Positions 18,101 through 25,069 of a stretch of 35,157 nt of DNA are shown piece by piece. How positions within the stretch are numbered: position 1 is the stretch's first letter; the number at the start of each line of letters is the position of its first letter. The notes under the pieces are model-generated. The model saw only the letters and a list, made by a program, of their open reading frames with translations, was not told the origin of the DNA and searched no databases. This DNA comes from CAYZQE01 sp964480635 (GTDB lineage: Bacteria; Pseudomonadota; Gammaproteobacteria; GCA-001735895), in assembly GCA_964480635.1 (NCBI GenBank), contig CAYZQE010000016.1, forward strand, positions 1-35,157. Direction: 5' to 3'. The translations under genes were made by a program, and so were the position numbers.

Positions 18101-18789
18101 AATAAGCTGACTGCGCCATTTTTGGCGATAACAGAACCTAAGTTGGTGATGCTATTTTCTGTTGCTTGAACGTGAAACTCTATACTGGCGTTATCTAAAC
18201 TGGCTATAGTGATAGATTCGCCTGCGGCTAAGATGATATTACCGTTTTCAACTTCAATAACGCCACCATTTTCAATGTTGGGGGCAATTAATACGACGTT
18301 GCCATCTTCACCTGCACGAATATAACCTTTGTTGTTAATGTCACCAAAGCCGCCTTCTGAAAAATTTAAATTACCCGTTAAAAAGTCTTCATTGGTGATG
18401 TTTAATGTCGATGCAAAAAAACCATTGGTATTAATGCGAGCGCCTTCGCCTACTAAAATGCCGTATTGGTTAATTAAGTAAACTTGGCCGTTTGAGTTTA
18501 AATTACCTAAAATTTGGCTAGGATTATTACTGATAACCCTATTTAACACCGAGCTAGCACTATTAGGCTGAATAAAATTGGTGGTTTGACCCGAGCCAAT
18601 ATTAAATTGCTGCCAATTGATAACCGTGTTATTCGAATTGGTAATATTCAGTGTGGATGTATTTGGTGATGAAAAAGACGCCGATCCTTGTACCACTTGT
18701 GCGCCTTGTGGCAAAGCATAAGCCGCTTGAGCACCTAATAAACTTGCAATGATTAACCCTAGTTTTTTTTGTTTAACATTCATTAGCAT
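12121..18789 (-). CDS. TpsA exoprotein, filamentous haemagglutinin-like giant protein
   Basis: This is a secreted two-partner-system passenger of about 2,222 residues. The ATG at 18789 has AAGGG 5 nt upstream and lies 8 nt after the FecR gene; an ATG at 18783 is an alternative. A signal peptide ends AQAAYA. The TPS domain follows with the conserved series INWQQFNIGSG, SSVLNRV, QILGNLNSNGQVYLINQYG, ILVGEGARINTNGFFASTL, which should be recognised by the TpsB POTRA domains. The rest is Asn/Thr/Ser/Gly-rich beta-helix sequence with shallow repeats, including two copies of a module with FNWNGGTITGAS (207 residues apart). The C-terminus is charged and polar (NKQKNNNKESEEKKWP) and ends KLVCI, a penultimate cysteine. 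The likely role is adhesion, biofilm or contact; the target is unknown. Confidence 0.93.
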   Translation of the reverse strand: MLMNVKQKKLGLIIASLLGAQAAYALPQGAQVVQGSASFSSPNTSTLNITNSNNTVINWQQFNIGSGQTTNFIQPNSASSVLNRVISNNPSQILGNLNSNGQVYLINQYGILVGEGARINTNGFFASTLNITNEDFLTGNLNFSEGGFGDINNKGYIRAGEDGNVVLIAPNIENGGVIEVENGNIILAAGESITIASLDNASIEFHVQATENSITNLGSVIAKNGAVSLFAGTLKHSGSIRATGLVRDANGIIRLVALDKVEVSGSVDVSGEQAGNIKILGEVIDVQQGANINASGSIGAGEILIGGDQQGLNPKIKNATSTTVATGAKVSADGVGEADGGRVIVFASNDVHIQGDISATGGDIAGDGGFIETSGLRQLDITAVPDASATNGDAGEWLIDPNNITIQATGPDTNITNTFGAIEASDDGAILTTETIVAALNQGTNVTITTGTGGTNLEQGDININDAIAPTSSFTLGSLTLNAHNDINVNADIGPLNNFVAMGITLNADTDADGNGDINFANAILDTGSSSLTLSANAINVNGGTSFQGESSLINLNAPLTIAASGNLTLLNNGFTTTVSNTAGITNNGALTISSCDEGCQAISINGVIDNNGTIDFLLGVLRSTGTLNLNAGTAINAETPADGSLDLNGLEIAGILNNNTSIIFDVDLEFGLSNGTINNFENIQIFNNFYINGGAINFNSDIILANTVTTNIDNTDALLTLAGPASTASFTMLGETNFEASDSNFDIVLTNTHLVNGGDWIVDGFVGQLPIGAGISGTNSSFNLINDSRLVFNKGLSHAISVPVFAKGAIELVDPFSNVSFTGAGGLTLENGGRLSGIGTYTGNVIVNQGGQISPGLHGNSRDNTGALNIVGNVNFNAGSIGIWEIGESGFNFDQLNVAGNVAIDNAELFLFWDSLATTNPSFSAPIDLIQASGGITLNNATLNDLPAMAGGGVAITVGSGDWLTYTPGTVAETINYWTGLSSDLWSDGANWITEAEPIANEVLVIETATTIELSSATPSLGDIQLDANLNINVGGSLNGAGILSNLQEINLLTSTSNVTGAGVWNNLLAVNAINNITLSRTTINNYGSFTWSNPNTTGASFNFVGDDFNNVGMVNFNPLDNGNTIDFSGSANGLINAGLTLFNIGAASTDFIGNLNNTILGIVSVVSPTQSATLNLASDNTNNGEIFLNDTVLSLNSGVIFNLASSSNLTGTGNYLISTGSTLQVNNMTFGSGLSVDLSGGTLEIEALSTLAINDAFNWISGTLEGNNTGVLTTGSFATTLLGSNLDTTMNNVNWNNNGHVAWISSQGDFVINNSIFTNSIQAVNTFSVETTSNLAGITGINGVFNNEGSFEINNATTATNTIIDVEFNHSAAQSTFGLDLGVAGHTLALEGNSHFSGSAYTNIVTGATLSITNGATLKLNSANIEFEGLDGRLSIASGSTLDVSLAPLSFNVTLDLNSGTINNAQNLTLSGMFNWNGGTITGASGGSFTADGSSTVNLNATSNLTLNAVNMTTTGTTTFSSSLSDFILNNNAVWTNTGILNLANTSQLADIQSANTTITTAQLINTGTINASPSIDIDIFTQFDNQGTVNITSGIFDINSPSTLSGTIDIDSGTFFLVGSGASLTLAGTPAITGNGTFGVNNGGTFDSAVALTLPQTLTTQLNIGGTISNAQNLILSGILNWNGGTITGASGSSFTADATSTVNITASLGNAILDTVNMVTNNNVNYSAVTNSFILGNNANWTNAGTLNMTTNAGITATNSTTASLVNSGTLNYSDLGLMNITTDFVSSGALNINLGNVALASTSTLSGDTTIALGSVLSFTGDAATNINILSGASFNGLGVLSSTANVTVADGVNMTPRLIVDGGIVSFEGSSTLTALDLNIGTINVDTLEGASVGDTLTVANLNWTAGTISGDGSANLVTTGLSSLVDGSLENIVWTNNGILNWGGLSTASLTLNNASLINAVSGTLNIIDTDNVVAQQSLAQQGFGNKSIVANNSLFENEGTINLINSTLDLNGQTLVLDTSTAVLNGTGIIVGDVINSDGTISMGSAVTAGSIVIDGDYTQGVNGTLVVRIVDPINGDFQFDTFAVNGLATLGGTLELVYFSNQVVSITENFNPFTFTDRNGVFDTLVDSNDNILDVDISNGGFTILGASSQTTSPAIQEVLQNLDRFEEIFNILNDEELDETLAFISEIIRAQNKQKNNNKESEEKKWPKLVCI
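13691..13779 (-). repeat. Direct repeat inside tpsA, copy 1
   Basis: About 89 bp that recur at 14312-14400 with only scattered substitutions. The offset is 621 bp, a multiple of three, so both copies encode the same protein module (NAQNL.LSG..NWNGGTITGAS.) in frame. Recombination between copies would remove 207 codons without a frameshift. Confidence 0.8.
14312..14400 (-). repeat. Direct repeat inside tpsA, copy 2
   Basis: In-frame partner of 13691-13779. The block from GCTGTAAAGCTG through TTTTGGGCATT is shared, encoding the same beta-helix module. Confidence 0.8.
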
Positions 18790-18797
18790 CACATCCC

Positions 18798-20264
18798 TTA
18801 TTGAATCGTACATTCAAATTTACTTTTTAGAGTCTTTTTTAAGCCTAACAAGCTTACCGCTTTTTCCATTTCGGGCGTAAAGTTAACGGGGTCAGGTATC
18901 ACATCAAATTTCTGAAAAGCAGGCACAAACTTAAGACGAACTACTTTTCCAGCCAATCCAGACATGCCGGACTCACCCTTGCCTAAATTAACCTTGTTGC
19001 CATCACCACCATCTATAACTACATCACCTTCTCTGACATTGACGTATAAGCCAGGCTTAACATCATCTTGGTCTACACCACCAAATAAATCATCGCTGAT
19101 ATCAACCTTATCTGGACGAGGTGCTCCGCCCATTTTACGAAAACGCACGGGTATATCGGGTAAAATAATGGGCGCACTAAAGCCATTTTTTAAGAATGCC
19201 GCTTTGCCATTTTTTAAAATTATGGTGCCTGACGCGAGTTGCAACTCTATAGCGCCACTCCAGACTTTTGCATACATGCCGTTATTGTCGGCAGCATAAG
19301 CAGGCTTCATGAAAAAACCAAGCAATTTTGCAATAGCCGTATTATCTACAGGTCGAGATGCAGATTCATCTCCCGTGACGCAACTGCCTTCACAAACCAA
19401 ATCGAAACCCGTGCCACGAATACCTATCGTCGCTGTCGGCGTGCCTATACGAAATGACGGCCTATTTAGCTTACCAATGAAGCCTGTTACTAAACGCATG
19501 CCTCCTCGTATAAAACTAAAAAAAGCATTGTTTTCTGCTGGCTCTTTAGGCCTATATCGATGCTCTTGTATTTTAAAAATACTATTTGGGTTCATCGTTA
19601 TGCGCGTTTTATCGTTAAAGGCAATAACCGCATATGAATTCATTCGCGTACGAATTTTATCGCGTTCATACACCGCAGAGCCTACTGATAATGAATGCCG
19701 TGTGCCTGCTTCGTTAAGTGAGTTGGCCGTGCCTTTAAGCACAACTATTCGACCTATAACCAGTGACTTTTCTAATGACTCTTTGTTAATGCTTTTGTTT
19801 TCGGCATCACAATCAGCATCGCATAATCGTGCATCAAACTCTGTCCCTCTGATACCAATGGTTGCGACGGGTGTTTGTACTTTAAATGTATTTGAACCTA
19901 ATTTACTAATGGCCCCTGTTATTGCTCTAAAGCCTCCTCTAAATAATGAAAAAAAGGCGTTTTCTTCATCTTTCTTGATACTAACATTATTAATTTTAAA
20001 TTTAGTGTTGGGACGAAGAGTCATTTTTGTGCCGTCGATAAATTTAATAATAGCAAAACCTCGTGTACCGGTATTTAACACATCGCCATTAAAAAGAGGT
20101 TGTTCTTTGCCAATCAATTTTGCTAATTCGCCATCTGCCTGACTGGTTAAAATACCTCTTACATACTGTACCTCACCCACTTCTTCCTTAGCTTGGATAT
20201 GCGAGATACTAACCAGTAATATAAGTACCGAATAGATTATCTTTTTTAACATTATTTTCACCAT
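18798..20264 (-). CDS. Periplasmic protein with two FecR domains, TPS-associated
   Basis: This protein of about 488 residues has a signal peptide (cleavage near SHIQA-KE) and two FecR domains (about 32-150 and 170-305). Each holds the same signature NAFFS..RGG.R..TG.I.KL....F...TP.ATIGIRGT.FD, followed by a close cysteine pair (CDADC; CEGSC). There is no sigma-interaction N-terminal domain or transmembrane helix as in the FecR anti-sigma regulator, so it is not a classical iron-signalling protein. It sits between tpsB (6-12 bp upstream) and tpsA (8 bp downstream), which suggests a role in exoprotein delivery, retention or cell-wall attachment. That role is inference. AAGGA 9 nt upstream favours the ATG at 20264; an ATG at 20270 is closer. 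The C-terminus (EFCTIQ-like, one Cys) is unassigned. Confidence 0.88.
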   Translation of the reverse strand: MVKIMLKKIIYSVLILLVSISHIQAKEEVGEVQYVRGILTSQADGELAKLIGKEQPLFNGDVLNTGTRGFAIIKFIDGTKMTLRPNTKFKINNVSIKKDEENAFFSLFRGGFRAITGAISKLGSNTFKVQTPVATIGIRGTEFDARLCDADCDAENKSINKESLEKSLVIGRIVVLKGTANSLNEAGTRHSLSVGSAVYERDKIRTRMNSYAVIAFNDKTRITMNPNSIFKIQEHRYRPKEPAENNAFFSFIRGGMRLVTGFIGKLNRPSFRIGTPTATIGIRGTGFDLVCEGSCVTGDESASRPVDNTAIAKLLGFFMKPAYAADNNGMYAKVWSGAIELQLASGTIILKNGKAAFLKNGFSAPIILPDIPVRFRKMGGAPRPDKVDISDDLFGGVDQDDVKPGLYVNVREGDVVIDGGDGNKVNLGKGESGMSGLAGKVVRLKFVPAFQKFDVIPDPVNFTPEMEKAVSLLGLKKTLKSKFECTIQ

Positions 20265-20276
20265 AATCATTCTTCC

Positions 20277-21797
20277 TTAAAATCGGTAGACAAGGCCAAC
20301 ATGCGCCTTAGTATCATCTTTTCTATTAATTTCCGTATCAACGCCACCTTCTTTAGTGATCTTCCCGACATCCACATCAATGCTTAACTGATGCTTCCAA
20401 GACCACCTTAATCCAATCCCGACTGATGAGAGGTCTTCTACGCGACCATCATTTGCGGCGGCCGAGCTTTCGTTTAATGTCACTTGAGCTTGGTCTGCAA
20501 ACACCAATAAACGAATATGATAAGCGCTGAATGATGGCGTCCACAATTCGACCCGAAGCGCATGCCCTTCGTCACCATTAATAGAGCGCTCTTCAAAACC
20601 ACGCAGAGTTCCGCTTCCACCTACACCAAACTGTTCACCAGAAATTAAACGGTCACTACTGACTTGGCCTGACAAATCCATATGCATTAGCCAGCCTTTA
20701 TTAAATAAATAGTCGCCAGAAAAACGATATTGGACGGTACTCCACCTCCCCGTATCGGTATTATCATCTCCCGATTCAATATTGCTCGCTAATGTGATAC
20801 CACCAGACACTTGTGCCTGAGCGGTACGATATTTAAAGTCATACGCAAGCTCTAAAGGAAAGCTCAACACTTTTGAGCTAATAGACACTTGCTCATTATC
20901 AAATAGCTTATACACAAGCCCAATAGATATACTTTGATCTATTGATGATGAACTAAAGATGGTCTTTGTATAGGTCGCCCCAAAAACATTACCCTTACCA
21001 GTCACTAAGCTTGAATCCGCAACCTCACCTGTATTTGATTCTGAGCTTGATAATAAAAAGCGCAAATAAGAGGCATTAGAATAAAAGGGGATTTGGTAAT
21101 TTAAGCCAATTTGGGCAGCTGAGTCTACATCTTCTGGTGCGACTGTTATCGTTGCGGTTAAGCTATGGTCTTTATTTAATAAATTAGTGTGCTGATAACC
21201 TAATGTTAGGCGGATAGCTTCGGTTGCATGACCGCCTGAGTTATTTAAAACGAAAAAAATGCTTGAGGGGTCTTTTTCAGTAACTTTTAATTCAGCATCA
21301 ACCGTATTAGGCTCATTGCCTTCATTAAAGCGCAAAACAAGTGATTTGGATGAATGAACATTCGCAAACTTAACAGCATGAGAAACATCAAGCGTATTAG
21401 GTGCTTGCCCCTCTCTTAAAGGCGATACAGAATGTTTAATATTCTCTGTATCGAAGAAGGCATTTCCTGTTACTTTAATTGCCCCAATTTTAAACTGAAC
21501 AATCTCTAAAATAACACTGCCAGAAAATAGCTCTTGAGGCGGGAGGTTAACGCGGTGAAAACTATAGCCAGCAGAAATTAAGGCCTGCTCTAGCGCGTCA
21601 GCGGCAGAAGACAAACCCTCTAAACCTAAATGCTCACCTATAAAAGGCGTCAAGACATCATAGGCTTTTTGACCAAGCGGGTTATCGCCAATAATTTGAT
21701 ATTCACCAACATTAAAGCGAATTTCCTCTAATGCTGATTGCCCATACACCGAAAAACTAAGCGCTATATAGGCCAAGATAGTGATTATTATTTTCAT
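20277..21797 (-). CDS. TpsB outer-membrane transporter (ShlB/FhaC/HecB family)
   Basis: TpsB proteins are 16-stranded Omp85-superfamily barrels that export one TpsA partner. The 506-residue protein has a signal peptide (ending VYGQS), two POTRA domains (about 26-100, with the ShlB-type GYSFHRVNLPPQEL and GSVILEIVQFKIG, and 103-178), then the barrel. A family-typical NNSGGHATEAIRLTLGYQHTNLL marks the first strands and GTLRGFEERSINGD carries the (V/L)RGF tip of loop L6 near residue 400. It ends YRF, the expected aromatic C-terminus for BAM insertion. It is first in the tpsB-fecR-tpsA unit, downstream of proB on the same strand. Confidence 0.94.
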   Translation of the reverse strand: MKIIITILAYIALSFSVYGQSALEEIRFNVGEYQIIGDNPLGQKAYDVLTPFIGEHLGLEGLSSAADALEQALISAGYSFHRVNLPPQELFSGSVILEIVQFKIGAIKVTGNAFFDTENIKHSVSPLREGQAPNTLDVSHAVKFANVHSSKSLVLRFNEGNEPNTVDAELKVTEKDPSSIFFVLNNSGGHATEAIRLTLGYQHTNLLNKDHSLTATITVAPEDVDSAAQIGLNYQIPFYSNASYLRFLLSSSESNTGEVADSSLVTGKGNVFGATYTKTIFSSSSIDQSISIGLVYKLFDNEQVSISSKVLSFPLELAYDFKYRTAQAQVSGGITLASNIESGDDNTDTGRWSTVQYRFSGDYLFNKGWLMHMDLSGQVSSDRLISGEQFGVGGSGTLRGFEERSINGDEGHALRVELWTPSFSAYHIRLLVFADQAQVTLNESSAAANDGRVEDLSSVGIGLRWSWKHQLSIDVDVGKITKEGGVDTEINRKDDTKAHVGLVYRF

Positions 21798-21840
21798 TTA
21801 TTTGTATCATCCAATAATTACAAATCGTAATTTACGAGAC

Positions 21841-21870
21841 AATATAACAAAAAAATGAGCTTAACTTCAA
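21841..21870 (-). promoter_or_regulatory. Candidate promoter of the TPS unit
   Basis: On the minus strand TTGAAG (21865-21870), an 18-bp spacer and TATATT (21841-21846) lie 44 bp upstream of the tpsB ATG. The -35 overlaps the proB stop codon. No terminator separates proB from tpsB, so read-through is also possible. Confidence 0.4.
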
Positions 21871-22985
21871 AAAATAATCAAATTATCCCTGTGCACTAGT
21901 TCACTTTCTGCTACATAACCTAATATTTTTTCAATATTAGGGCTAGGTTGCCCCATGATTTTTAAGCTCTCTTGGGCTGAATAATTAATTAAGCCGTGCG
22001 CTAAAACGTTTCCAGACCCATCTTCAAGCGCCACCATATCGCCGCGTTTAAACCCGCCTGTTACTTTATTGACCCCTATTGGCAATAAACTGGCTCCGCG
22101 ATGAAGCAATGCCTTAATAGCGCCATCATCTAACGCGACTGTACCCGCAACAATTAAATGGCTTCCTAGCCACTGCTTTCGAGCGACAGCTGTTTCTTGT
22201 CCTGCTGACAAATAACTGCCTATTGATTCATTTTGCAACAAACGAACTATTACCTTATCTTCTAAGCCCGAAACAATAATGGTGTCTGTGCCAGAACGAG
22301 ATGCTTTTTGTGCCGCCAAAATTTTAGTAGTCATACCGCCACTGCCCAACGCTGTCGCACTAGGCCCAGCAAACTTTAATAATTCAGGGTCATTTGCATC
22401 GGCTTGTTTAATAAGTTTTGCATTGGCATTAGTTTGGGGGTTACTGTCAAAAAGCCCTTGCTGGTCTGTTAAAATAATAAGCAAATCTGCTTCTATTAAA
22501 TTACTGACTAAGGCTGCTAAGGTATCGTTATCACCAAAGCGAATTTCTTCGTTTGATACGGTATCATTTTCATTTACTATTGGAATCACGCCGTAATCAA
22601 GTAAAGTTTTTAATGTTGAACGCGCATTCAAATAACGCTGTCGATTTGCCAAGTCTTCATGTGTTAACAATACTTGGGCACTGTGTAATTGATGCTTTTG
22701 AAAGCAAGTTTCATACGATTGAACTAAGCCCGTTTGACCCACAGCAGCAGCAGCTTGAAGCTCATGTAAAGTGGTTGGACGTTGCGTCATACCCATACGA
22801 CTCACACCCTCGGCAATAGCACCGGATGAAACCAGCACCACTAAATGACCTTGAGCATGCAATGTTGCTATTTGATCAGACCATGCGCATAAAGATTTTT
22901 TATTTAAGCCTTCTCCATGGTCGGTAATTAGCGTGCTGCCAATTTTTATGACAACTTTTTTTGATGTTTTTTTAGTCTGCGCCAT
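21867..22985 (-). CDS. proB: Glutamate 5-kinase
   Basis: ProB phosphorylates glutamate, the first step of proline synthesis. Starting at the ATG at 22985 the product has 372 residues, close to E. coli ProB (367); an upstream extension to 23021 would overlap obgE far more. The amino-acid kinase domain starts KKVVIKIGSTLI and has VLVSSGAIAEG, IPIVNENDTVSNEEIRFGDNDTLAALVSN and GSGGMTTKILAAQKA. A PUA domain forms the last 100 residues (GSGNVLAHGLINYSAQE). It overlaps the obgE stop by 14 bp, so the two are translationally coupled, the usual obgE-proB pairing. Confidence 0.96.
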   Translation of the reverse strand: MAQTKKTSKKVVIKIGSTLITDHGEGLNKKSLCAWSDQIATLHAQGHLVVLVSSGAIAEGVSRMGMTQRPTTLHELQAAAAVGQTGLVQSYETCFQKHQLHSAQVLLTHEDLANRQRYLNARSTLKTLLDYGVIPIVNENDTVSNEEIRFGDNDTLAALVSNLIEADLLIILTDQQGLFDSNPQTNANAKLIKQADANDPELLKFAGPSATALGSGGMTTKILAAQKASRSGTDTIIVSGLEDKVIVRLLQNESIGSYLSAGQETAVARKQWLGSHLIVAGTVALDDGAIKALLHRGASLLPIGVNKVTGGFKRGDMVALEDGSGNVLAHGLINYSAQESLKIMGQPSPNIEKILGYVAESELVHRDNLIIF

Positions 22986-24000
22986 CTTCATTTTTTGCAT
23001 CAACATGAGCCATAATGTCAAAACACAATTGCTCTACGCCTTGCTTATTAATACCACTGATTTTATAAATAGGCCCTGTCCAATCTAAGCCTTTAACAAT
23101 CTCATCACACAGCGCTTGCTGCTCGTCTTGTGGCACTAAATCTAATTTATTAAGCACCAACCAACGCGGCTTATCAATCAATTCTTGGTCATATTTTTGC
23201 AATTCATGAACGATTTTTTTAGCGCCATCAATCGGATCATAATCACCTTCTAACGGCTTTATATCGATAATGTGTAATAACAAATGGGTGCGTTGTAAAT
23301 GCTTTAAAAATTTGTGCCCAAGCCCAGCGCCATCTGCGGCGCCTTCGATCAAACCCGGAATATCGGCAATCACAAAACTTTTATAGGGCGTGGTACTAAC
23401 CACACCTAAATTTGGAATCAACGTGGTAAATGGATAGTCTGCTACTTTAGGTTTAGCCGATGATACCGAACGGATAAACGTTGATTTTCCCGCATTAGGT
23501 AAGCCCAACAAGCCGACATCAGCCATGACTTTAAGCTCAAGCTTAATATCAAACTGCTCACCAATAGACCCCAAAGAAAACTGTCTTGGCGCACGATTGG
23601 TTGAGCTTTTATAACGTGCATTGCCTAAACCGTGAAAACCACCACGAGCCACTAATACAGGTTCATTGTCCGATTCAATATCAGTAATTAATTCACCCGT
23701 TTCAATGACCGTGACTGTCGTACCCATTGGCACGGGAATAATAAGGTCTTCGCCCTTTCGGCCAGTCTTATCTCGGCTTTGCCCACTGGCACCATTTTGG
23801 GCTATGAATTTACGTGAATTTCTAAAGTCGGACAGCGTATTTAAATCATGGCTGCCCACCATATAAATACTGCCACCATCACCGCCATCGCCTCCGTCTG
23901 GACCACCATTCGGGACATACTTCTCACGGCGAAAACTGACAATACCTTTACCGCCATTGCCGGCTCTGAGGTGAACATTTGATTCGTCTATAAATTTCAT
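22972..24000 (-). CDS. obgE: Obg family GTPase (ObgE/CgtA)
   Basis: An essential ribosome-associated GTPase acting in 50S assembly and stress response. The 342-residue protein has the glycine-rich Obg fold (1-158; RAGNGGKGIVSFRREKYVPNGGPDGGDGG) and a G domain with GLPNAGKST (G1), DIPGLIEGA (G3) and NKLDL (G4). The acidic C-terminal extension of the 390-residue E. coli protein is missing apart from KNEDGAD. It starts 24 bp after the PIN toxin gene and overlaps proB. rpmA, its usual neighbour, is cut off by a terminator and the toxin-antitoxin pair. Confidence 0.97.
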   Translation of the reverse strand: MKFIDESNVHLRAGNGGKGIVSFRREKYVPNGGPDGGDGGDGGSIYMVGSHDLNTLSDFRNSRKFIAQNGASGQSRDKTGRKGEDLIIPVPMGTTVTVIETGELITDIESDNEPVLVARGGFHGLGNARYKSSTNRAPRQFSLGSIGEQFDIKLELKVMADVGLLGLPNAGKSTFIRSVSSAKPKVADYPFTTLIPNLGVVSTTPYKSFVIADIPGLIEGAADGAGLGHKFLKHLQRTHLLLHIIDIKPLEGDYDPIDGAKKIVHELQKYDQELIDKPRWLVLNKLDLVPQDEQQALCDEIVKGLDWTGPIYKISGINKQGVEQLCFDIMAHVDAKNEDGAD

Positions 24001-24024
24001 GATTGATTATCTATTGTGTTTTAA

Positions 24025-24405
24025 TCATTGCGGCTTAAAAATATTTAAACGCAATTCTTTTACCGCTTTAAAATGTTTTCTATTACTCGAAACCAAAGGC
24101 ATATTATTTTCTACTGCAGTAGCGGCAATAATAGCATCACCCGACCGCATATTTGATGAAAGTGCGTACTCTTCAACATAAATCAGCGCTCTATGCCCGA
24201 TATTTTCGGTCAACGGCAATATTGAAAAACCAAAATCAGTTATGAAGTCTTTTACGTAACGATGCTGTATTTTATTACTCGCACCTTGTAACAGTTCCAT
24301 ATAGCTCTGTATTGATAAAAATTTATCATCATCATTATCAATTAATTTAGCCGCTTTAGCATTTCCTCGCTGAACCCAAATAAGAATATCAGTATCATAA
24401 ATCAT
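24025..24405 (-). CDS. VapC-like PIN-domain toxin
   Basis: PIN toxins are Mg-dependent ribonucleases, many cutting tRNA or rRNA. The 126-residue protein starts MIYDTDILIWV and has the acidic PIN residues D4, E37 (SYMELLQG) and D90 (RSGDAIIAATAVE). The fourth position (SSNRKHF) has Asn where Asp is common, so activity may be altered or the residue tolerated. It overlaps the antitoxin by 11 bp with no good SD, indicating coupled translation. It is followed at 24 bp by obgE with no terminator between. Confidence 0.9.
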   Translation of the reverse strand: MIYDTDILIWVQRGNAKAAKLIDNDDDKFLSIQSYMELLQGASNKIQHRYVKDFITDFGFSILPLTENIGHRALIYVEEYALSSNMRSGDAIIAATAVENNMPLVSSNRKHFKAVKELRLNIFKPQ

Positions 24406-24631
24406 GACGAGAACATCTTAGCTCGTCCAGCTCTTCAAGTACTGCTTGCTTAGGCGATTTGTGCATTGCAAAAAAAGGGTGTTCTTTAACTTTTAAAGTT
24501 TGCGTTTTTTTAACAGGCTCAATAATGCCTTTAACTTTTCCATGATATTTAACCGTAACACTTTCGTTTTTATTCAACGCCTTAAGAATTTCAGCCGTCT
24601 TATATCTTAAATCCACTATTGACGCTTCCAT
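24395..24631 (-). CDS. Antitoxin of the PIN-toxin pair (Phd/YefM-like)
   Basis: This 78-residue protein begins MEASIVDLRYKTAEILKALNKNESVTVKYHGKVKG-type sequence, an N-terminal domain like the Phd/YefM DNA-binding fold (DLRYKTAEILKAL helix, then a strand ending KGIIEPV). The C-terminal part (PKQAVLEELDELR) probably wraps the toxin. The ATG at 24631 follows AGGGTGAG at normal spacing; the in-frame GTG at 24640 overlaps that SD and is less likely. It is first in the antitoxin-toxin-obgE-proB run and probably represses its own promoter at the inverted repeat upstream. Confidence 0.85.
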   Translation of the reverse strand: MEASIVDLRYKTAEILKALNKNESVTVKYHGKVKGIIEPVKKTQTLKVKEHPFFAMHKSPKQAVLEELDELRCSRHDL

Positions 24632-24638
24632 TAATCTC

Positions 24639-24689
24639 ACCCTAGTTAAAAACGTCTCTTTATTATAGGCATTTCTAACTAGGGTTCAA
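24639..24689 (-). promoter_or_regulatory. Toxin-antitoxin promoter with straddling inverted repeat
   Basis: On the minus strand TTGAAC (24684-24689), a 16-bp spacer and TATAAT (24662-24667) make a strong sigma-70 promoter. Perfect 10-bp arms ACCCTAGTTA (24639-24648) and TAACTAGGGT (24676-24685) flank the -10, one in the spacer and the other over the antitoxin SD. This is the expected layout for autorepression by the antitoxin or its complex. Confidence 0.7.
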
Positions 24690-24724
24690 ACGCTATGTTT
24701 AGCCGGCACACAAGGTCAGAAACA

Positions 24725-24750
24725 AAAAAACCCGCATAAGCGGGTTTTTT
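24725..24750 (-). terminator. Intrinsic terminator after rpmA
   Basis: CCCGC-ATAA-GCGGG with an A tract on one side and a T tract on the other, 24 bp beyond the rpmA stop. It works in the rpmA direction and could be bidirectional. It separates rplU-rpmA from the toxin-antitoxin/obgE unit. Confidence 0.9.
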
Positions 24751-24773
24751 GAACAAACTTAATATTGCTTTGT

Positions 24774-25034
24774 TTATGCAGCTATAACCACATCAACGAA
24801 AGTACGGTTGTTTTTACCGCGAATATTAAATTGCACATTGCCGTCAGCTTTTGCAAACAAAGTGTGATCTTTACCACAACCAACATTAACGCCTGGGTGA
24901 AATTTTGTGCCACGCTGACGTACTAAAATATTTCCAGGAACAACAATTTGTCCGCCGAATTTTTTCACGCCGAGTCGTTTTGACTGGGAATCGCGTCCGT
25001 TTTTGGTACTACCTGCCGCTTTCTTATGAGCCAT
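24774..25034 (-). CDS. rpmA: 50S ribosomal protein L27
   Basis: L27 reaches the peptidyl-transferase centre. The 86-residue protein has the full bacterial signature MAHKKAAGSTKNGRDSQSKR, then GVKKFGGQ and NILVRQRGTKFHPG. It has no cleavable N-terminal extension of the Firmicutes type. It lies 35 bp after rplU and ends at a strong terminator. Confidence 0.99.
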   Translation of the reverse strand: MAHKKAAGSTKNGRDSQSKRLGVKKFGGQIVVPGNILVRQRGTKFHPGVNVGCGKDHTLFAKADGNVQFNIRGKNNRTFVDVVIAA

Positions 25035-25069
25035 ATTGAATAACCTCTAATGTGTTTAACAAATAACGC

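Noticed and set aside
12866..18169. Many long plus-strand open frames opposite tpsA (for example 12866-13462, 13619-14038, 14078-14602)
   Set aside because: They are antisense shadows of a repetitive Asn/Thr-rich gene with biased codon use, giving Pro/Val/Leu-rich translations without any family pattern. The minus-strand frame has a signal peptide and TPS domain.
19309..20142. 277-codon open frame antisense to the FecR gene
   Set aside because: No recognisable domain; the opposite strand encodes two clear FecR domains with a signal peptide and ribosome-binding site.
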